DNA of 64,000 bases from Litorilituus lipolyticus (GCF_006439335.1 NZ_SAWY01000021.1:1-64000); one strand, 5' to 3'; shown: positions 45,339-55,500, counted from the first letter of the stretch. Made by a program: numbers and translations. The notes: generated from the sequence alone by a model not told the origin.

Positions 45339-46258
45339 TTTCTAATAAGCTAACCGACTTTCTTTATCAAGTAGCTGATTCAGCAAGCACGGCAATTGCA
45401 CAGGGCGTTGAGCTGACCCCACAATTAGTTAGAGCAAATTTAGATAAATTATCAGCCTTAATTGGTGAAGGGCCTGCACTTAAATATGTTAAAAAAACGT
45501 CCTTGTCTACACCTGAAAATACTGAAATTAAAGTAAACATTTACAGCCCAGCGCCAAAAGAAACACTACCTGTGGTTTTGCATTTTCATGGCGGTGGCCA
45601 TATGGCAGGTAGTATTGCCTTATACGACAGTATCAGCCGAAAAATTGCTAAAGCTGGTCATTGTATCGTCATAGCGGTGGAGTACCGCTTAGCGCCTGAG
45701 CACCTTTACCCTAAAGGCATTGACGATTGCCAATACATCTCAGCTAATTATCAACAGTTACTGTCAGAGCTTGCCTTTAATGAACAACTCATTATCGTAG
45801 GAGATAGCGCAGGCGGAGCAATTTGCACAACGTTAGCCAGTAATAACCGACATAGCAATACCATTAATATCAACAAACAAATACTCATCTATCCCAGCGT
45901 TGACTACACCATGAGTTGTAAATCTGTTGAAGAAAATGGCAGTGGATTTTTACTCGAAAAAAGCAAAATACAATGGTATTTCAATCATTACTTTCAAGAA
46001 AGTCAATCAAGAGAAGCTGCTTCCCCGTTATTTATGCCCATAGATAAACACCTACCGAAAACGTTAATTTTTACTGCAGGGTGTGATCCTTTAAGAGATG
46101 AAGGTGTTGTGTATAAATATGCACTTATCGCAGAAGGTGTTTGTGTTGAGCACCACCAATTTGATGACATGATTCATGCCTACATGCTACTTGACGCTTT
46201 GGTGCAGGACGAATGCGAAAAAACATATCAATTAATTGGTGAGTTTATTAAAAAATAG
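45326..46258 (+). CDS. HSL-type alpha/beta hydrolase
   Basis: This is a 310-residue cytoplasmic esterase of the hormone-sensitive lipase family. It shows the oxyanion motif HFHGGGHMAGS, nucleophile Ser in VGDSAGGAICTT, acid in AGCDPLRDEG and His in MIHAYMLL. GGAAG before ATG supports the start inside the MFS gene. It likely hydrolyses short-chain esters brought in by the partner transporter. A strong terminator follows. Confidence 0.93.
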   Translation: MRGIVSNKLTDFLYQVADSASTAIAQGVELTPQLVRANLDKLSALIGEGPALKYVKKTSLSTPENTEIKVNIYSPAPKETLPVVLHFHGGGHMAGSIALYDSISRKIAKAGHCIVIAVEYRLAPEHLYPKGIDDCQYISANYQQLLSELAFNEQLIIVGDSAGGAICTTLASNNRHSNTININKQILIYPSVDYTMSCKSVEENGSGFLLEKSKIQWYFNHYFQESQSREAASPLFMPIDKHLPKTLIFTAGCDPLRDEGVVYKYALIAEGVCVEHHQFDDMIHAYMLLDALVQDECEKTYQLIGEFIKK

Positions 46259-46283
46259 CATTCATTAAAAAGTAACCGCTAAC

Positions 46284-46325
46284 AAAAAGGCCATATCATT
46301 TTTCAATGATATGGCCTTTTCTTTA
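46284..46325. terminator. Strong bidirectional terminator after the hydrolase gene
   Basis: 16-bp perfect arms (46285-46300 and 46305-46320) surround the loop TTTC, with a T-rich tail. It separates the rightward MFS-hydrolase operon from the leftward CMD gene. Confidence 0.92.
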
Positions 46326-46379
46326 CTTTAATTCACTATCGCAAAACATTACTAAGCCTCACTAAATTCAAGAAAACAA

Positions 46380-46751
46380 TTATATTTTATCTAACTCAGT
46401 TAATACTTCAGTCGCGGCCCTAAATGCCTCTTGTGCTGCTGGTGCTCCACAATACACAGCACTGTGTAATAACACTTCTCTTATTTCTTCAACTGTTGCA
46501 CCATTATTTATTGCCCCACGAACATGACCTTTAAGCTCTTGCGATGCTTTAAGTGCTGCCAACATGGCAACGGTAACTAAACTGCGAGTTTTCAACGAAA
46601 TTCCATCACGTTGCCATGTAGAGCCCCAACCATGAGCATTAATGTAATCTTGCACGGGGCGTGTAAAGTCATTTGCATTGTTTAAGGCATTATCAACAAA
46701 CTTATCACCCATTACTTGCCTACGTACCGTTTCACCTTGAATCTTTGTCAT
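46380..46751 (-). CDS. Carboxymuconolactone decarboxylase family protein (PcaC-like)
   Basis: This 123-residue alpha-helical protein has the CMD pattern (FTRPVQDYINAHGWGSTWQR, SLVTVAMLAALKASQELKGH, EVLLHSAVYCGAPAAQEA). It resembles 4-carboxymuconolactone decarboxylase, but no other protocatechuate genes are nearby, so that reaction is doubtful here. It lies downstream of the hydroxybutyrate dehydrogenase gene in the same direction, 92 bp away, with a strong hairpin in the gap. Confidence 0.88.
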   Translation of the reverse strand: MTKIQGETVRRQVMGDKFVDNALNNANDFTRPVQDYINAHGWGSTWQRDGISLKTRSLVTVAMLAALKASQELKGHVRGAINNGATVEEIREVLLHSAVYCGAPAAQEAFRAATEVLTELDKI

Positions 46752-46789
46752 GAGAATCTCTTAACATTTACTTTTCTGCCATTATCTCT

Positions 46790-46814
46790 GAGCTAAGCTA
46801 GCATAGCTTAGCTC
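46790..46814. repeat. Perfect 11-bp hairpin between bdhA and the CMD gene
   Basis: GAGCTAAGCTA (46790-46800) and TAGCTTAGCTC (46804-46814) enclose the loop GCA. There is no T-run after it on the minus strand, so it may shape relative expression or mRNA stability of the two genes rather than end transcription. Confidence 0.6.
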
Positions 46815-46843
46815 GAATTAACTATTTAGTTGCTTAATGGTCA

Positions 46844-47626
46844 TTATTGCGCAGTCCATGCACCATCCATAGGTAAAGCAGATCCTGTAATACTACGGGC
46901 GCTATCACTGCATAAAAATAAAATAAACTCACCAATTTGGCGCGGGTTCATCATTTCTGGAAGCGGTTGCTTTGCTGTCACTAATTTATACTTAGCTTGT
47001 TCAAAGGTTACATCTTGCTGCTCTGCAATATTGCCTATTTGAGTGTTTATCAATGGGGTATCAACCCAGCCAGGACAAATAGAGTTTACTGTTACGCCAT
47101 GCTCTGCGCATTCAAGTGCAACCACTTTAGTTAAACCAACAATCCCGTGTTTGGCCGCGACATAAGCGGCCTTATGGATAGAGCCAACCAACCCATGCAC
47201 TGAAGCAATATTAATGATCCTCCCCCAGCCATTAGCTTTCATACGGGGTAGTGATTGCTGAATAGTATGAAACGCTGCCGATAGGTTAATAGCAATAATC
47301 ATATCCCATTTATTGGTTGGAAAAGTATCAACTGCCTCGGTATGTTGCAACCCAGCATTATTCACTAATATATCCACTGCGCCCATGTGTGTTACGGCCT
47401 TAGTCATTAAGGTTTCAATCGCTTCTGGCTCCATTAAATTGGCACCATCAAATAATGTCTTAACATTATATTTTTCGGCAAATTCTGCTGCTAATGCGAT
47501 ACCTTCAGCTTCTGGTAACAAGCCATGTAAAACTAAATTAATTCCCTGCTCTGCCAGAACATGAGCCGTTGCTAAACCTATACCACTGGTTGAGCCCGTA
47601 ATTAACGCTGTTTTGCCGTTTAACAT
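46844..47626 (-). CDS. bdhA: 3-hydroxybutyrate dehydrogenase (SDR family)
   Basis: This is a 260-residue NAD-dependent enzyme that oxidises 3-hydroxybutyrate to acetoacetate. It has the SDR cofactor site TGSTSGIGLATA, NNAG, catalytic Ser in IASVHGLVGS and the YVAAKHG Tyr-Lys pair. The BDH-typical VTVNSICPGWVDTPLI and the ending SALPMDGAWTAQ are also present. The ATG at 47626 is chosen because AGGA lies upstream; the frame opens at 47656. A palindrome TGGCAC-N4-GTGCCA lies 90 bp upstream. Confidence 0.93.
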   Translation of the reverse strand: MLNGKTALITGSTSGIGLATAHVLAEQGINLVLHGLLPEAEGIALAAEFAEKYNVKTLFDGANLMEPEAIETLMTKAVTHMGAVDILVNNAGLQHTEAVDTFPTNKWDMIIAINLSAAFHTIQQSLPRMKANGWGRIINIASVHGLVGSIHKAAYVAAKHGIVGLTKVVALECAEHGVTVNSICPGWVDTPLINTQIGNIAEQQDVTFEQAKYKLVTAKQPLPEMMNPRQIGEFILFLCSDSARSITGSALPMDGAWTAQ

Positions 47627-47656
47627 AGTAAATCCTATATGAATGGCAACAAACAA

Positions 47657-48170
47657 AGCTGCGCCAAAGTTATCAATATTGCTATCACTTTAGCGTAAAT
47701 AGTCGGATTTTTAATTGGCACCTTAGTGCCATAAAGTCGGAAGAGGTTACTTATTGCTTAATAGATTAGGAGGATTTAATTCATACCTTTACAGTGTTTT
47801 TCACAAAACAACCAAGCCACTGCATATAAACATTGTGAGCACAAAATGTATCTTATTTTGTGAAAGATGGAATATTTCCTTCTTTCACACATTGATTAGT
47901 TAACCTCATCTCGGGATAAAAAACTAGCTAGCTATTTGAAATGTAAGTGAATTTATATAAATCATTACTCTAGCTTTACAGTTTTTCTTAATACAAGACA
48001 AATTAGTGGGCCAATAGCTAGTCTATTTCAAACTAAAAGAAACTTCACATTTGATGAACTTTTAGGTGTTCAAAAGAATATCGATGCTGATATATCCCCT
48101 GATAGAGCTAAATAAACTGAATAAAGCAATGCATGATTATATGGCAGCTACTTTTGTAATTCGTATTGCC
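47657..48170. other. Gap of about 500 bp with palindromes and no intact gene
   Basis: It contains the candidate bdhA operator and two adjoining stem-loops: CACAAAAT/ATTTTGTG at 47840-47862, and a 12-bp stem with one mismatch at 47860-47888 (outer arms GTGAAAGA and TCTTTCAC). From about 47970 to 48114 one rightward frame is open for roughly 48 codons without a start codon. It may be a decayed gene end, but it matches nothing I know. Confidence 0.5.
47716..47731. promoter_or_regulatory. Palindrome TGGCAC-CTTA-GTGCCA, candidate bdhA operator
   Basis: It has perfect 6-bp arms and lies 90 bp upstream of the bdhA start. It shares the pattern TGRCAC-N4-GTGCCA with the palindrome before the PHB-depolymerase-like gene at 33548. 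The regulator is unknown. Confidence 0.5.
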
Positions 48171-48200
48171 AAAAAAAAGCCTGATAATTAATCAGGCTTT
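48171..48200 (-). terminator. Terminator of the M17 aminopeptidase gene
   Basis: Arms AAGCCTGAT and ATCAGGCTT (48177-48185 and 48191-48199) with loop AATTA are followed on the minus strand by a T-run from the eight A at 48171-48178. Confidence 0.85.
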
Positions 48201-48247
48201 AAGTGTTAAAAGTTTAGCTCAAGTAAGCGTAAACAATTTACTTAGTA

Positions 48248-49759
48248 TTATTCATTAACTTTATGTTGATTCAAAACCCATTCAGTTAATAAGCGAACAC
48301 CATAACCTGTACCGCCCACAGGCACTTCACCTTTAGCAGAAGAAGCTAACGCATTACCTGCCATATCAATATGGATCCAAGGTGTATCGCCAGCAAATTG
48401 TTGTAAGAAAGTTGCTGCAGTCGTTGCGCTAGGACCTCCTTTACCTGTGTTTCGTAAATCGGCAATTGTGCTCTTCAACCTGTCTTTATAACCAAGTGGT
48501 AAACGCCAGACTGGCTCATTAACCGCTTTACCTGCCATAGTTATCTCAGTAACTAATTGTTCGTTGTCACTGAATATACCACCTAACTCAGTACCAAGCG
48601 CACGATATTTACCGCCCGTAAGGGTTGCGATATCGACTAAAACACTTGGTTTATAATGTTTACGGGCATACCACATAGCATCAATCAGTACTAAACGACC
48701 TTCAGCGTCGGTATGAGTAATTTCAACAGACAGCCCCTCTGCAGTTCTAACAACATCGCCGGGTGCCTGCGCTTTCTCAGATACCATATTAGCCGCCACA
48801 CCCATTACTGCGACAACGTTAACTTCAGCTTTCATTTTAGCAAGCGCTTTCACTGTACCAAGTGCGGCCGCAGCACCTGCCATATCAGATTTCATGCGTA
48901 CAATGCTTTCAGAGGTTTTGATTTGATAACCGCCAGAATCAAAGGTGATCCCTTTACCTGCAATGGCAATTGGTGCGTCATTACTTCCTTCATAATGAGC
49001 AACAATTAAACGAGAGCCCTCTGAACTGCCTCTGCCAACGCCTTCTAAAGCGTTCATACCAAGCTTTTTAATTTCTTTGGGAGTTAACACTGTTACTTTT
49101 ACGCCAAGTTTTTCAAGCTTTTTAGCTTCTGCGGCAAAATCAACAGCAGTCAATTCAGTCGGTACTTCATTGGTTAAATCACGTGCTAAGAAAATACCCG
49201 ATTCAATATGCTCAAGCTTACCATAGGCTGATTTTGATGCTGATTTATCTGCTACATCAAAGGTATATGTTTTTTCTTGATATTTTTCTTTCTTGTATTT
49301 GTCGTAATTGTACGCGCGAAGGTTTATTCCATGCGCTAGCAATGAAACTTGCTTGGCATCAAAATGCTCAGCCGCAACTGACACATCATTAATATGCTTG
49401 CTAGTCAATTTACCAGCAATATTGCCACCCAGCTTAGTTAACTTAGCCTTTGATAATGGCTCATCACCAATGCCCACAATAAGCACACGATCATAGTTCA
49501 TCTTATTTGGCGCAAGTACTTCAGTAAATGAATTATAGCCACCATCAAACTTATTAGCAGTTAAAGCGCGAGAGAGTTGTCCTTCGGTTTTTTTATCAAA
49601 TTTAACAAAGTCAGTTGAATTGGCTTTACCTTTGAATACAACAAGCGTATCTGATTTACTGCTTAGTTTTTCGTTAAAATGAAATGTTTCTGCAAGCACA
49701 GGTTGAGAGATGGCTACTGCCATCAATACTGATGATAGCTTGGTGAGTTTTGCTTTCAT
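48248..49759 (-). CDS. Exported M17 leucyl aminopeptidase
   Basis: This 503-residue metallo-aminopeptidase has the M17 core: the metal site and Lys in GITFDSGGYQIK, MKSDMAGAAAALGT and the signature NTDAEGRL-type segment reading HTDAEGRLVLIDA. Unlike cytoplasmic PepA it carries a signal peptide (MKAKLTKLSSVLMAVAIS, cut near VLAE), so it should act in the periplasm or outside. It would trim peptides released by the secreted proteases. Alone in its transcript. Confidence 0.93.
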   Translation of the reverse strand: MKAKLTKLSSVLMAVAISQPVLAETFHFNEKLSSKSDTLVVFKGKANSTDFVKFDKKTEGQLSRALTANKFDGGYNSFTEVLAPNKMNYDRVLIVGIGDEPLSKAKLTKLGGNIAGKLTSKHINDVSVAAEHFDAKQVSLLAHGINLRAYNYDKYKKEKYQEKTYTFDVADKSASKSAYGKLEHIESGIFLARDLTNEVPTELTAVDFAAEAKKLEKLGVKVTVLTPKEIKKLGMNALEGVGRGSSEGSRLIVAHYEGSNDAPIAIAGKGITFDSGGYQIKTSESIVRMKSDMAGAAAALGTVKALAKMKAEVNVVAVMGVAANMVSEKAQAPGDVVRTAEGLSVEITHTDAEGRLVLIDAMWYARKHYKPSVLVDIATLTGGKYRALGTELGGIFSDNEQLVTEITMAGKAVNEPVWRLPLGYKDRLKSTIADLRNTGKGGPSATTAATFLQQFAGDTPWIHIDMAGNALASSAKGEVPVGGTGYGVRLLTEWVLNQHKVNE

Positions 49760-50127
49760 GAATGGTTTTCCTAAGAATTTAATTAAATTTGATGATCATA
49801 ATAAATATAACGAGTTAACAGGATAATGGTAAGTTATTTGGTCGTGTTAAACAGTTATTTTGTCGGTATTTTATGAAGATTGAAGTATACACACTAATAA
49901 CTATATTTGTTAATGCCCCACATTAACCCGTTTATTGTTTTCTAATTCTTTTGAAACAAAATTAATGCATGCTTTAGTAGGAAGAATTGCCAAGAAAGAT
50001 AACGAATACCAAGCATCGAATGAAAAGCAGCGAATGAAAAGCAGTTAAATGTACTTTATAACATTTGGTTCATGTGGGATATTAGTCACAATAAAATCAT
50101 TATCACGGGATAATGTATGGAGTACAA
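49760..50127. other. Intergenic stretch with a 14-bp tandem duplication
   Basis: CGAATGAAAAGCAG occurs twice in direct succession (50017-50030 and 50031-50044). No gene, promoter or hairpin can be named with confidence in the rest. It separates two divergent genes, so promoters for both must lie here. Confidence 0.5.
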
Positions 50128-50652
50128 ATGAAAAATTTATGGATGACTATAACGCTTACTACAATATGCTTAATTTCTTGCGGTGGTTCAGGAGGAGACT
50201 CTTCAACAGGGACGCCAGATGATGATCTTATTGCCAAGTTAGCTAATACATCTTGGGAAAGAGAATGTTTTCCTTACAATGAGTTAACAGAGCCATGGAA
50301 CATCAAAATTAAGTTAAAAATTGACTCTGCCCTAAAATCTACATATCGAACAGAGTTTTTCCACCCAACTGATTTAGAATGTGATTCAATGGTTTTTGAC
50401 TATTTAGATATCTCAAACTTTAAGGTTTCAGGTAGAATCATCACAGAGGAAAGTATTGCTGCCAATGGGCTCGACGAAACTTTTGTTTATAATTCAGATA
50501 ATCGTGAACTCCCGCCAAATTACACGTTAATTTATTTAGCTAGTGAAAAATTATATTTTGGTCAAAATTCTGGTGAAAATAATGGAGAAACACCTCAAAC
50601 AAGACATTCATCAATCTCTCTTGATGATTATTTCACTCAGGTTTTAAATTAA
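50128..50652 (+). CDS. Putative lipoprotein, 174 aa
   Basis: The start at 50128 has GGAG five bases upstream (another in-frame ATG lies at 50113). The signal peptide ends in the lipobox LISC, followed by the flexible GGSGGDSSTG linker. The mature part is beta-rich with three Cys. It has no family I recognise. It is followed by a membrane protein gene 95 bp later in the same direction. Confidence 0.75.
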   Translation: MKNLWMTITLTTICLISCGGSGGDSSTGTPDDDLIAKLANTSWERECFPYNELTEPWNIKIKLKIDSALKSTYRTEFFHPTDLECDSMVFDYLDISNFKVSGRIITEESIAANGLDETFVYNSDNRELPPNYTLIYLASEKLYFGQNSGENNGETPQTRHSSISLDDYFTQVLN

Positions 50653-50747
50653 CAGAGGCTTAAACAGCAAAATAAAATAGCTAACTACTCGTAATTTTGG
50701 CAATTTTTGTTAACCTGCCGTATGTAATCTTTTCAATAGGAATAAGT

Positions 50748-51104
50748 ATGAGTCAAATCAAAGGTTTTATAATTTCGATTATTATCGTCATTATTACATT
50801 TGTGATTTCTGCGGTAGCTGCGGGCTACCTAGCTGATTTTATTGGGGTTTGGAAGAAGCCCGTAATAGGTTCTGTCGCAGCTTCTTGTGTTGTTATTGCA
50901 GGTTATGTCACTGCGCCTAGCTATAAACAATTAGCTTCGGCAACATGGTTAATTATAGGTGCAATAGCGGCTTGGGTTTTATCTAGTACTTCACCCTACC
51001 CAGAAGATCACCCGACACTCATGCCTTTGTATTTAACTTATGCAAGTGGCTTCATAACATTATTACTATGCATGATATGGCATAAAAAACACGCCAATAA
51101 ATAG
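50748..51104 (+). CDS. Small inner-membrane protein, 118 aa
   Basis: The start at 50748 (MSQIKGFIIS) is chosen because AGGAA lies upstream. Four hydrophobic helices are visible (about 5-27, 34-53, 60-78, 93-112). The loop after helix 3 reads SSTSPYPEDHPTLMP. No family is recognised. It sits between a lipoprotein and a hydrolase, all rightward, but spacing does not prove an operon. Confidence 0.75.
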   Translation: MSQIKGFIISIIIVIITFVISAVAAGYLADFIGVWKKPVIGSVAASCVVIAGYVTAPSYKQLASATWLIIGAIAAWVLSSTSPYPEDHPTLMPLYLTYASGFITLLLCMIWHKKHANK

Positions 51105-51146
51105 CTCTATTTATCTTTAAATAAATCACATAAACACGGAGTCCAT

Positions 51147-52157
51147 GTGAAAAAATACCTTTTAATAACCGCTATTGCTCTCTCACCCTTTACAGGCCAT
51201 ACATCCAATATAATTAAAAATGACAAGATTGAAGAGCAAAACAATTGCTTTACTTCAATATTTGAAAACTATGATTCTTGGCGTGGCTTTTTAGAGAATA
51301 AATATAAAAAGAGAATTAAATCAGAGGAGAAACGCTTAAAGAAATTATCATGGTTTGATTCTAGCTTTGGTGAAGAAAAATTTAATTATTACAAGAACAA
51401 CCTCTCTTGCTCGACATTTAAATACTTTGTTGACGGTAATGCTGTTGAAGGTTTTGTCATTAAGCCTAAAACATCAACAGAAAAACTCCCTATATTGATT
51501 TACAACCGTGGTGGTAATGGTAATTATGGCGGCGTTGTTTTCGGTTCAATGATGCATAATTTATTTCCAATTGCCAACGAAGGTTTCATTATTGTTGGTA
51601 GTCAGTATCGTGGCACTTTTAATAAAATGGCAGTTAACTCTGATGAATTTGGTGGCGATGATGTCCATGATGTTACAGCTCTTTTAGATTATGTTGCAGA
51701 TATTGAAGGGGCTGATACTCAACGCATTGGTATGTATGGTGCTAGTCGAGGTGGTATGCAAACACATTTGGCCATGAAAAAAGTCACGGGGATTAAAGCC
51801 ATAGCTACCATTGCAGGTAATTCTGATTTATTAAAAGGCTTAGAATATCGCCCTAAAATGGAGAATGTTTATAAAAAACGGATTCCTGACTATGAAAAGA
51901 ATAAAATTTCAGAATTAGAGAAGCGATCGGTATTAAGTTGGGTTGATGAATTATCACCGAACATCCCAATACTACTGCTTCATGGCGAAAATGATAAACG
52001 TGTTTCTGTTAAACACTCAATCCATTTAGCGGCAGCATTAACAGAGCACAAAATCCCGCATAAACTGGTGATATATCCTGATGATGATCATGGCTTAAGA
52101 AAAAACCGTGAAAGTGCAAATAAAGAATTAGTGACTTGGTTTAAAACTAATTTATAA
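51147..52157 (+). CDS. Exported S9-like alpha/beta hydrolase
   Basis: This is a 336-residue protein with a signal peptide and a GTG start supported by GGAG. The C-terminal prolyl-oligopeptidase-like catalytic domain has Ser200 in YGASRGGMQTH, Asp in LLHGENDKRVS and His in PDDDHGLRK. There is no beta-propeller, so it is a short relative of S9 peptidases, possibly a peptidase or esterase in the periplasm. A terminator follows. Confidence 0.87.
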   Translation: MKKYLLITAIALSPFTGHTSNIIKNDKIEEQNNCFTSIFENYDSWRGFLENKYKKRIKSEEKRLKKLSWFDSSFGEEKFNYYKNNLSCSTFKYFVDGNAVEGFVIKPKTSTEKLPILIYNRGGNGNYGGVVFGSMMHNLFPIANEGFIIVGSQYRGTFNKMAVNSDEFGGDDVHDVTALLDYVADIEGADTQRIGMYGASRGGMQTHLAMKKVTGIKAIATIAGNSDLLKGLEYRPKMENVYKKRIPDYEKNKISELEKRSVLSWVDELSPNIPILLLHGENDKRVSVKHSIHLAAALTEHKIPHKLVIYPDDDHGLRKNRESANKELVTWFKTNL

Positions 52158-52180
52158 AAAAACAATGACTTAAGAATGAG

Positions 52181-52209
52181 GCGAGTTTTCATCAACTCGC
52201 TTTATTTTT
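52181..52209 (+). terminator. Terminator after the S9-like hydrolase gene
   Basis: Arms GCGAGTT (52181-52187) and AACTCGC (52194-52200) with loop TTCATC are followed by TTTATTTTT. Confidence 0.85.
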
Positions 52210-52512
52210 CAGCCTTCAGATTAAATTTCTTATACTTTCAGTTAAACCAAAACGACAACTAATATCTGCGATATAACCAATTAAAGTGCACTAAAATTAT
52301 TACTCACTTCATTTGTTTTCTTCCATCAATTCACCTCTCGTTTGCTAGATAACTCTTCAAAGCTTTGCTATCGATCACTCAATTCAAGAACGCTTCTACG
52401 CAAAACAACACGCTAAATCATGAGCGAAAGGTTAAATTTTGTTCGTGCTATTTCTCTTAATAGCATGATTAAAAAATAATAATTATTAGAAAATAATAAT
52501 AAGGAAAAACCT
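52210..52512. other. Upstream region of the M43 metalloprotease gene
   Basis: This is AT-rich, with an A/T-only run near 52470-52500 directly before the ribosome site AAGGAA. No gene is seen. The promoter of the protease gene should be here, but I cannot fix its boxes. Confidence 0.4.
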
Positions 52513-55500
52513 ATGAAAGCGAAAACAAAAGCAAAAGTAGTACGCTTATGTTTGTTTACGCTCTTTGCTAGCTCTTTTACTGCCCAAGCTGTGGGCCCAA
52601 AAGCAGTTAATACTCTTAAGAACAATAAATTTCTTATTGAGAACCAAGCAGAAAGTGATAAAAAAGGTCATGATGAGCATAACTGTGGCACAGACCACAA
52701 TGGCCAAGATTGGAAGACATTACAAAAGGAATTTGTAAAACAAATAAAAGCTAAGAAGCACCAAAATAACCTTCGTCAACTAAGCCAATCAAATGAGATA
52801 TCAAGCTATAGCTTTGAGAATAGTGAGGCTGTTGATGGTCGTTATTACATTCCTGTTGTTATGCATGTTTATGGCGATGCCTATAACTGTACAGACGATA
52901 CTCAAAAATGTTTAACAGACACAAAAATTGAAGACGCATTACGAAAGTTAAATGATGACTTTCAAGGACTATCGGTTGATACACCTGAAATCAACCCTAT
53001 TTTTGCCGCCATTCGCAAAAACTTAAATATTGAGTTTGTGTTAGCAAAAAAAGATCCTGATGGAAACCCAACTAACGGTATTGTTCGTTACGACCAAGAC
53101 AAAGCCGGATACGGTAACGGTGATGCTTCAATACAGGGTGATATTGCAGCTGATTCATGGGATAACTTTAAATACATGAACGTGTATTTACAAAATGACT
53201 TACACGCTGATGGCAAAGGCAACTATTCAGGTGTTGCATGGTACCCAGACGTTTCTATGAGTGAAGCTGGCACTTCTCGTGTTGTATATAACCCAAATTA
53301 TGTTGGCTTAAATACTAACGAGAACTTCCGTTCAGTATTAACCCATGAGTTCGGTCATTGGTTAAACTTAATTCATACTTTTGAAAATAAAGTGTGTTCA
53401 ATTACCAATGAAGCATTTTGTTCGACAACGGGCGATAGAACCTGTGACACCCCACAAATGTCAATGCCGTCGCAAATGCAAAACAATGCCATGAACTGTT
53501 TAGGTCAACCGACAAACACTGAAAACTTCATGCATTACACTGACAACTACGCTATGTTCACTAAAGACCAAGTTGATCGTATGACCGCAGCGCTTCACGG
53601 CCCTGCGCGTTCTACTTTATGGTCTAACGAAAACTTAGTTGCTACGGGTTTAGCGCAATATGTTAGTAGTGTTGTTCATCACTGGGATGGTGTTTCAGGC
53701 ATCGATCTTGAGCCAGAAGGTGAAGTGTTGCTTACTCAAGAAAACATCTCAGCACCACTAGATGCCATTGAAACGTTTGAAGTGAATTTACCCCTTGATG
53801 CAACGAATGTTTTATTCTATTTAGATGGATTTACTGAAGATCCAGATATGTATGTATCAAGCGGAGTAACTCCTACTCCACCTGAAGCAGGCTCTGACTC
53901 TTGGATTGCAGATTTCATTTCATTCAATTCACCAGGTACTACAGAATCAGTTTCGCTTGATATCCCAGATACAACTGCACCTTATTACGCTTCAATCCAT
54001 GCATTCACTGAATTTAACGATGCAAGATTACGTGTTATTCAAGGTAAAGATCCATATTTAGCTGAAGGTGAACGTCGCTATACCCTATTCAAAATTGAAG
54101 ATTTATGGGCGAATAAAACCGATCCTATGTGGGAAAACCGCTTAGGTAAAACGCATACTTACCAATTTACTGTGCCTGATGATGCTACTCGTGTAGTCGT
54201 TGTAGTACCGGGTAATTACCAAGGCCCTAAAATGGCTGACGGTTCAATCAATAAAAATGGTGATTTAGACCTACATGTTAGTCGCAATAAAGAAGTTTCA
54301 TTAGAAACTTATGATTGTCGTCCATATAGCTGGAAGCTCATTTCTGAATATTGTGAGTTTGATGGTGGTGGTACGTTCAATGTAATGATTGACCCTTTCC
54401 AAACCTACACGTCTGCAACTTTACATGTTTACTATGAAACAGCAAATACAGGTAACCAATTACCCTTTGCTAATACGAACGGTACACTATATGAGGAAGC
54501 GGTAGGTCATGCTATCCAATTTAACAGTGACGGTTCAAACGATCCTGATGGTGAGATAGTTAGCTATTTATGGAACTTTGGTGATGGTAATGAGAGCACC
54601 AGTCCTAATGCTAATCATACCTACGCTAACGAAGGAGAATATGACGTCACGTTAACAGTTACAGATAGCTCTGGTGAATCAACTACTGCAACAACAAAAG
54701 CGGTTGTAACATTGAACTCACCAAGAGATGCTGAACTTTGTGATGACTGTACGCGTTTCTACCTTAACGATGAAATTGATTTAACATCTATTGCTGGCGA
54801 TACACCAAAAACTTACTACTTTGAAGCACCAGATGCAGCTTCTTTAGTAACATTTGAATTAGTGAGCCGTTACAATGGGGATCCAGATATTCATGTAAGT
54901 CAAAACCAAGACGTGTCTACTGAACAGTACGATTGTCGTCCTTGGAATGCTCCTGGTGCAACTGAGTTATGTCAGTTTACCAGTGGTGGTGTATTTAATG
55001 TCATGATAGACCCTTACAAAGACTATGATTCACTAAGATTTAGAGCCTACTATGATATTCGTGATGACGCCGATCACTCAGCACCGAATAAATTACCCGT
55101 AGCAAATGCTGGTGGAAATTATACTGGTCTTTCTGGCCATGCAGTTACATTTGATGGTTCACAATCTAGTGATGCTGACGGCACTATTTCTGAGTACCTT
55201 TGGGACTTTGGACATGGTGAAACACAAGCAGGTCAAGTAACGACTCGTACTTATGCTAATGCGGGTATTTATTTTGTTACGTTAAAAGTAACCGATAATG
55301 AAGGTGCAACGCATTACAATCGAGTACAAGTAACCATTACACCTGTTGGCGATATGGACGGTGACGGCGACGTAGACAGTGATGATATTAGTGCATTACA
55401 AACTGCTATTGCTAATGGCGATACCATTGACGCAAGTTTTGATTTAAACAACGATGGTGTAGTTGATTCATCAGATGTTGCTTTAATGAGTGATATTTGT

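Noticed and set aside
47970..48114. Open rightward frame of about 48 codons (ISGPIASLFQTK..., DELLGVQKNIDADIS)
   Set aside because: It lacks a start codon and resembles no family I know; at most a decayed gene end, so not listed as a gene.
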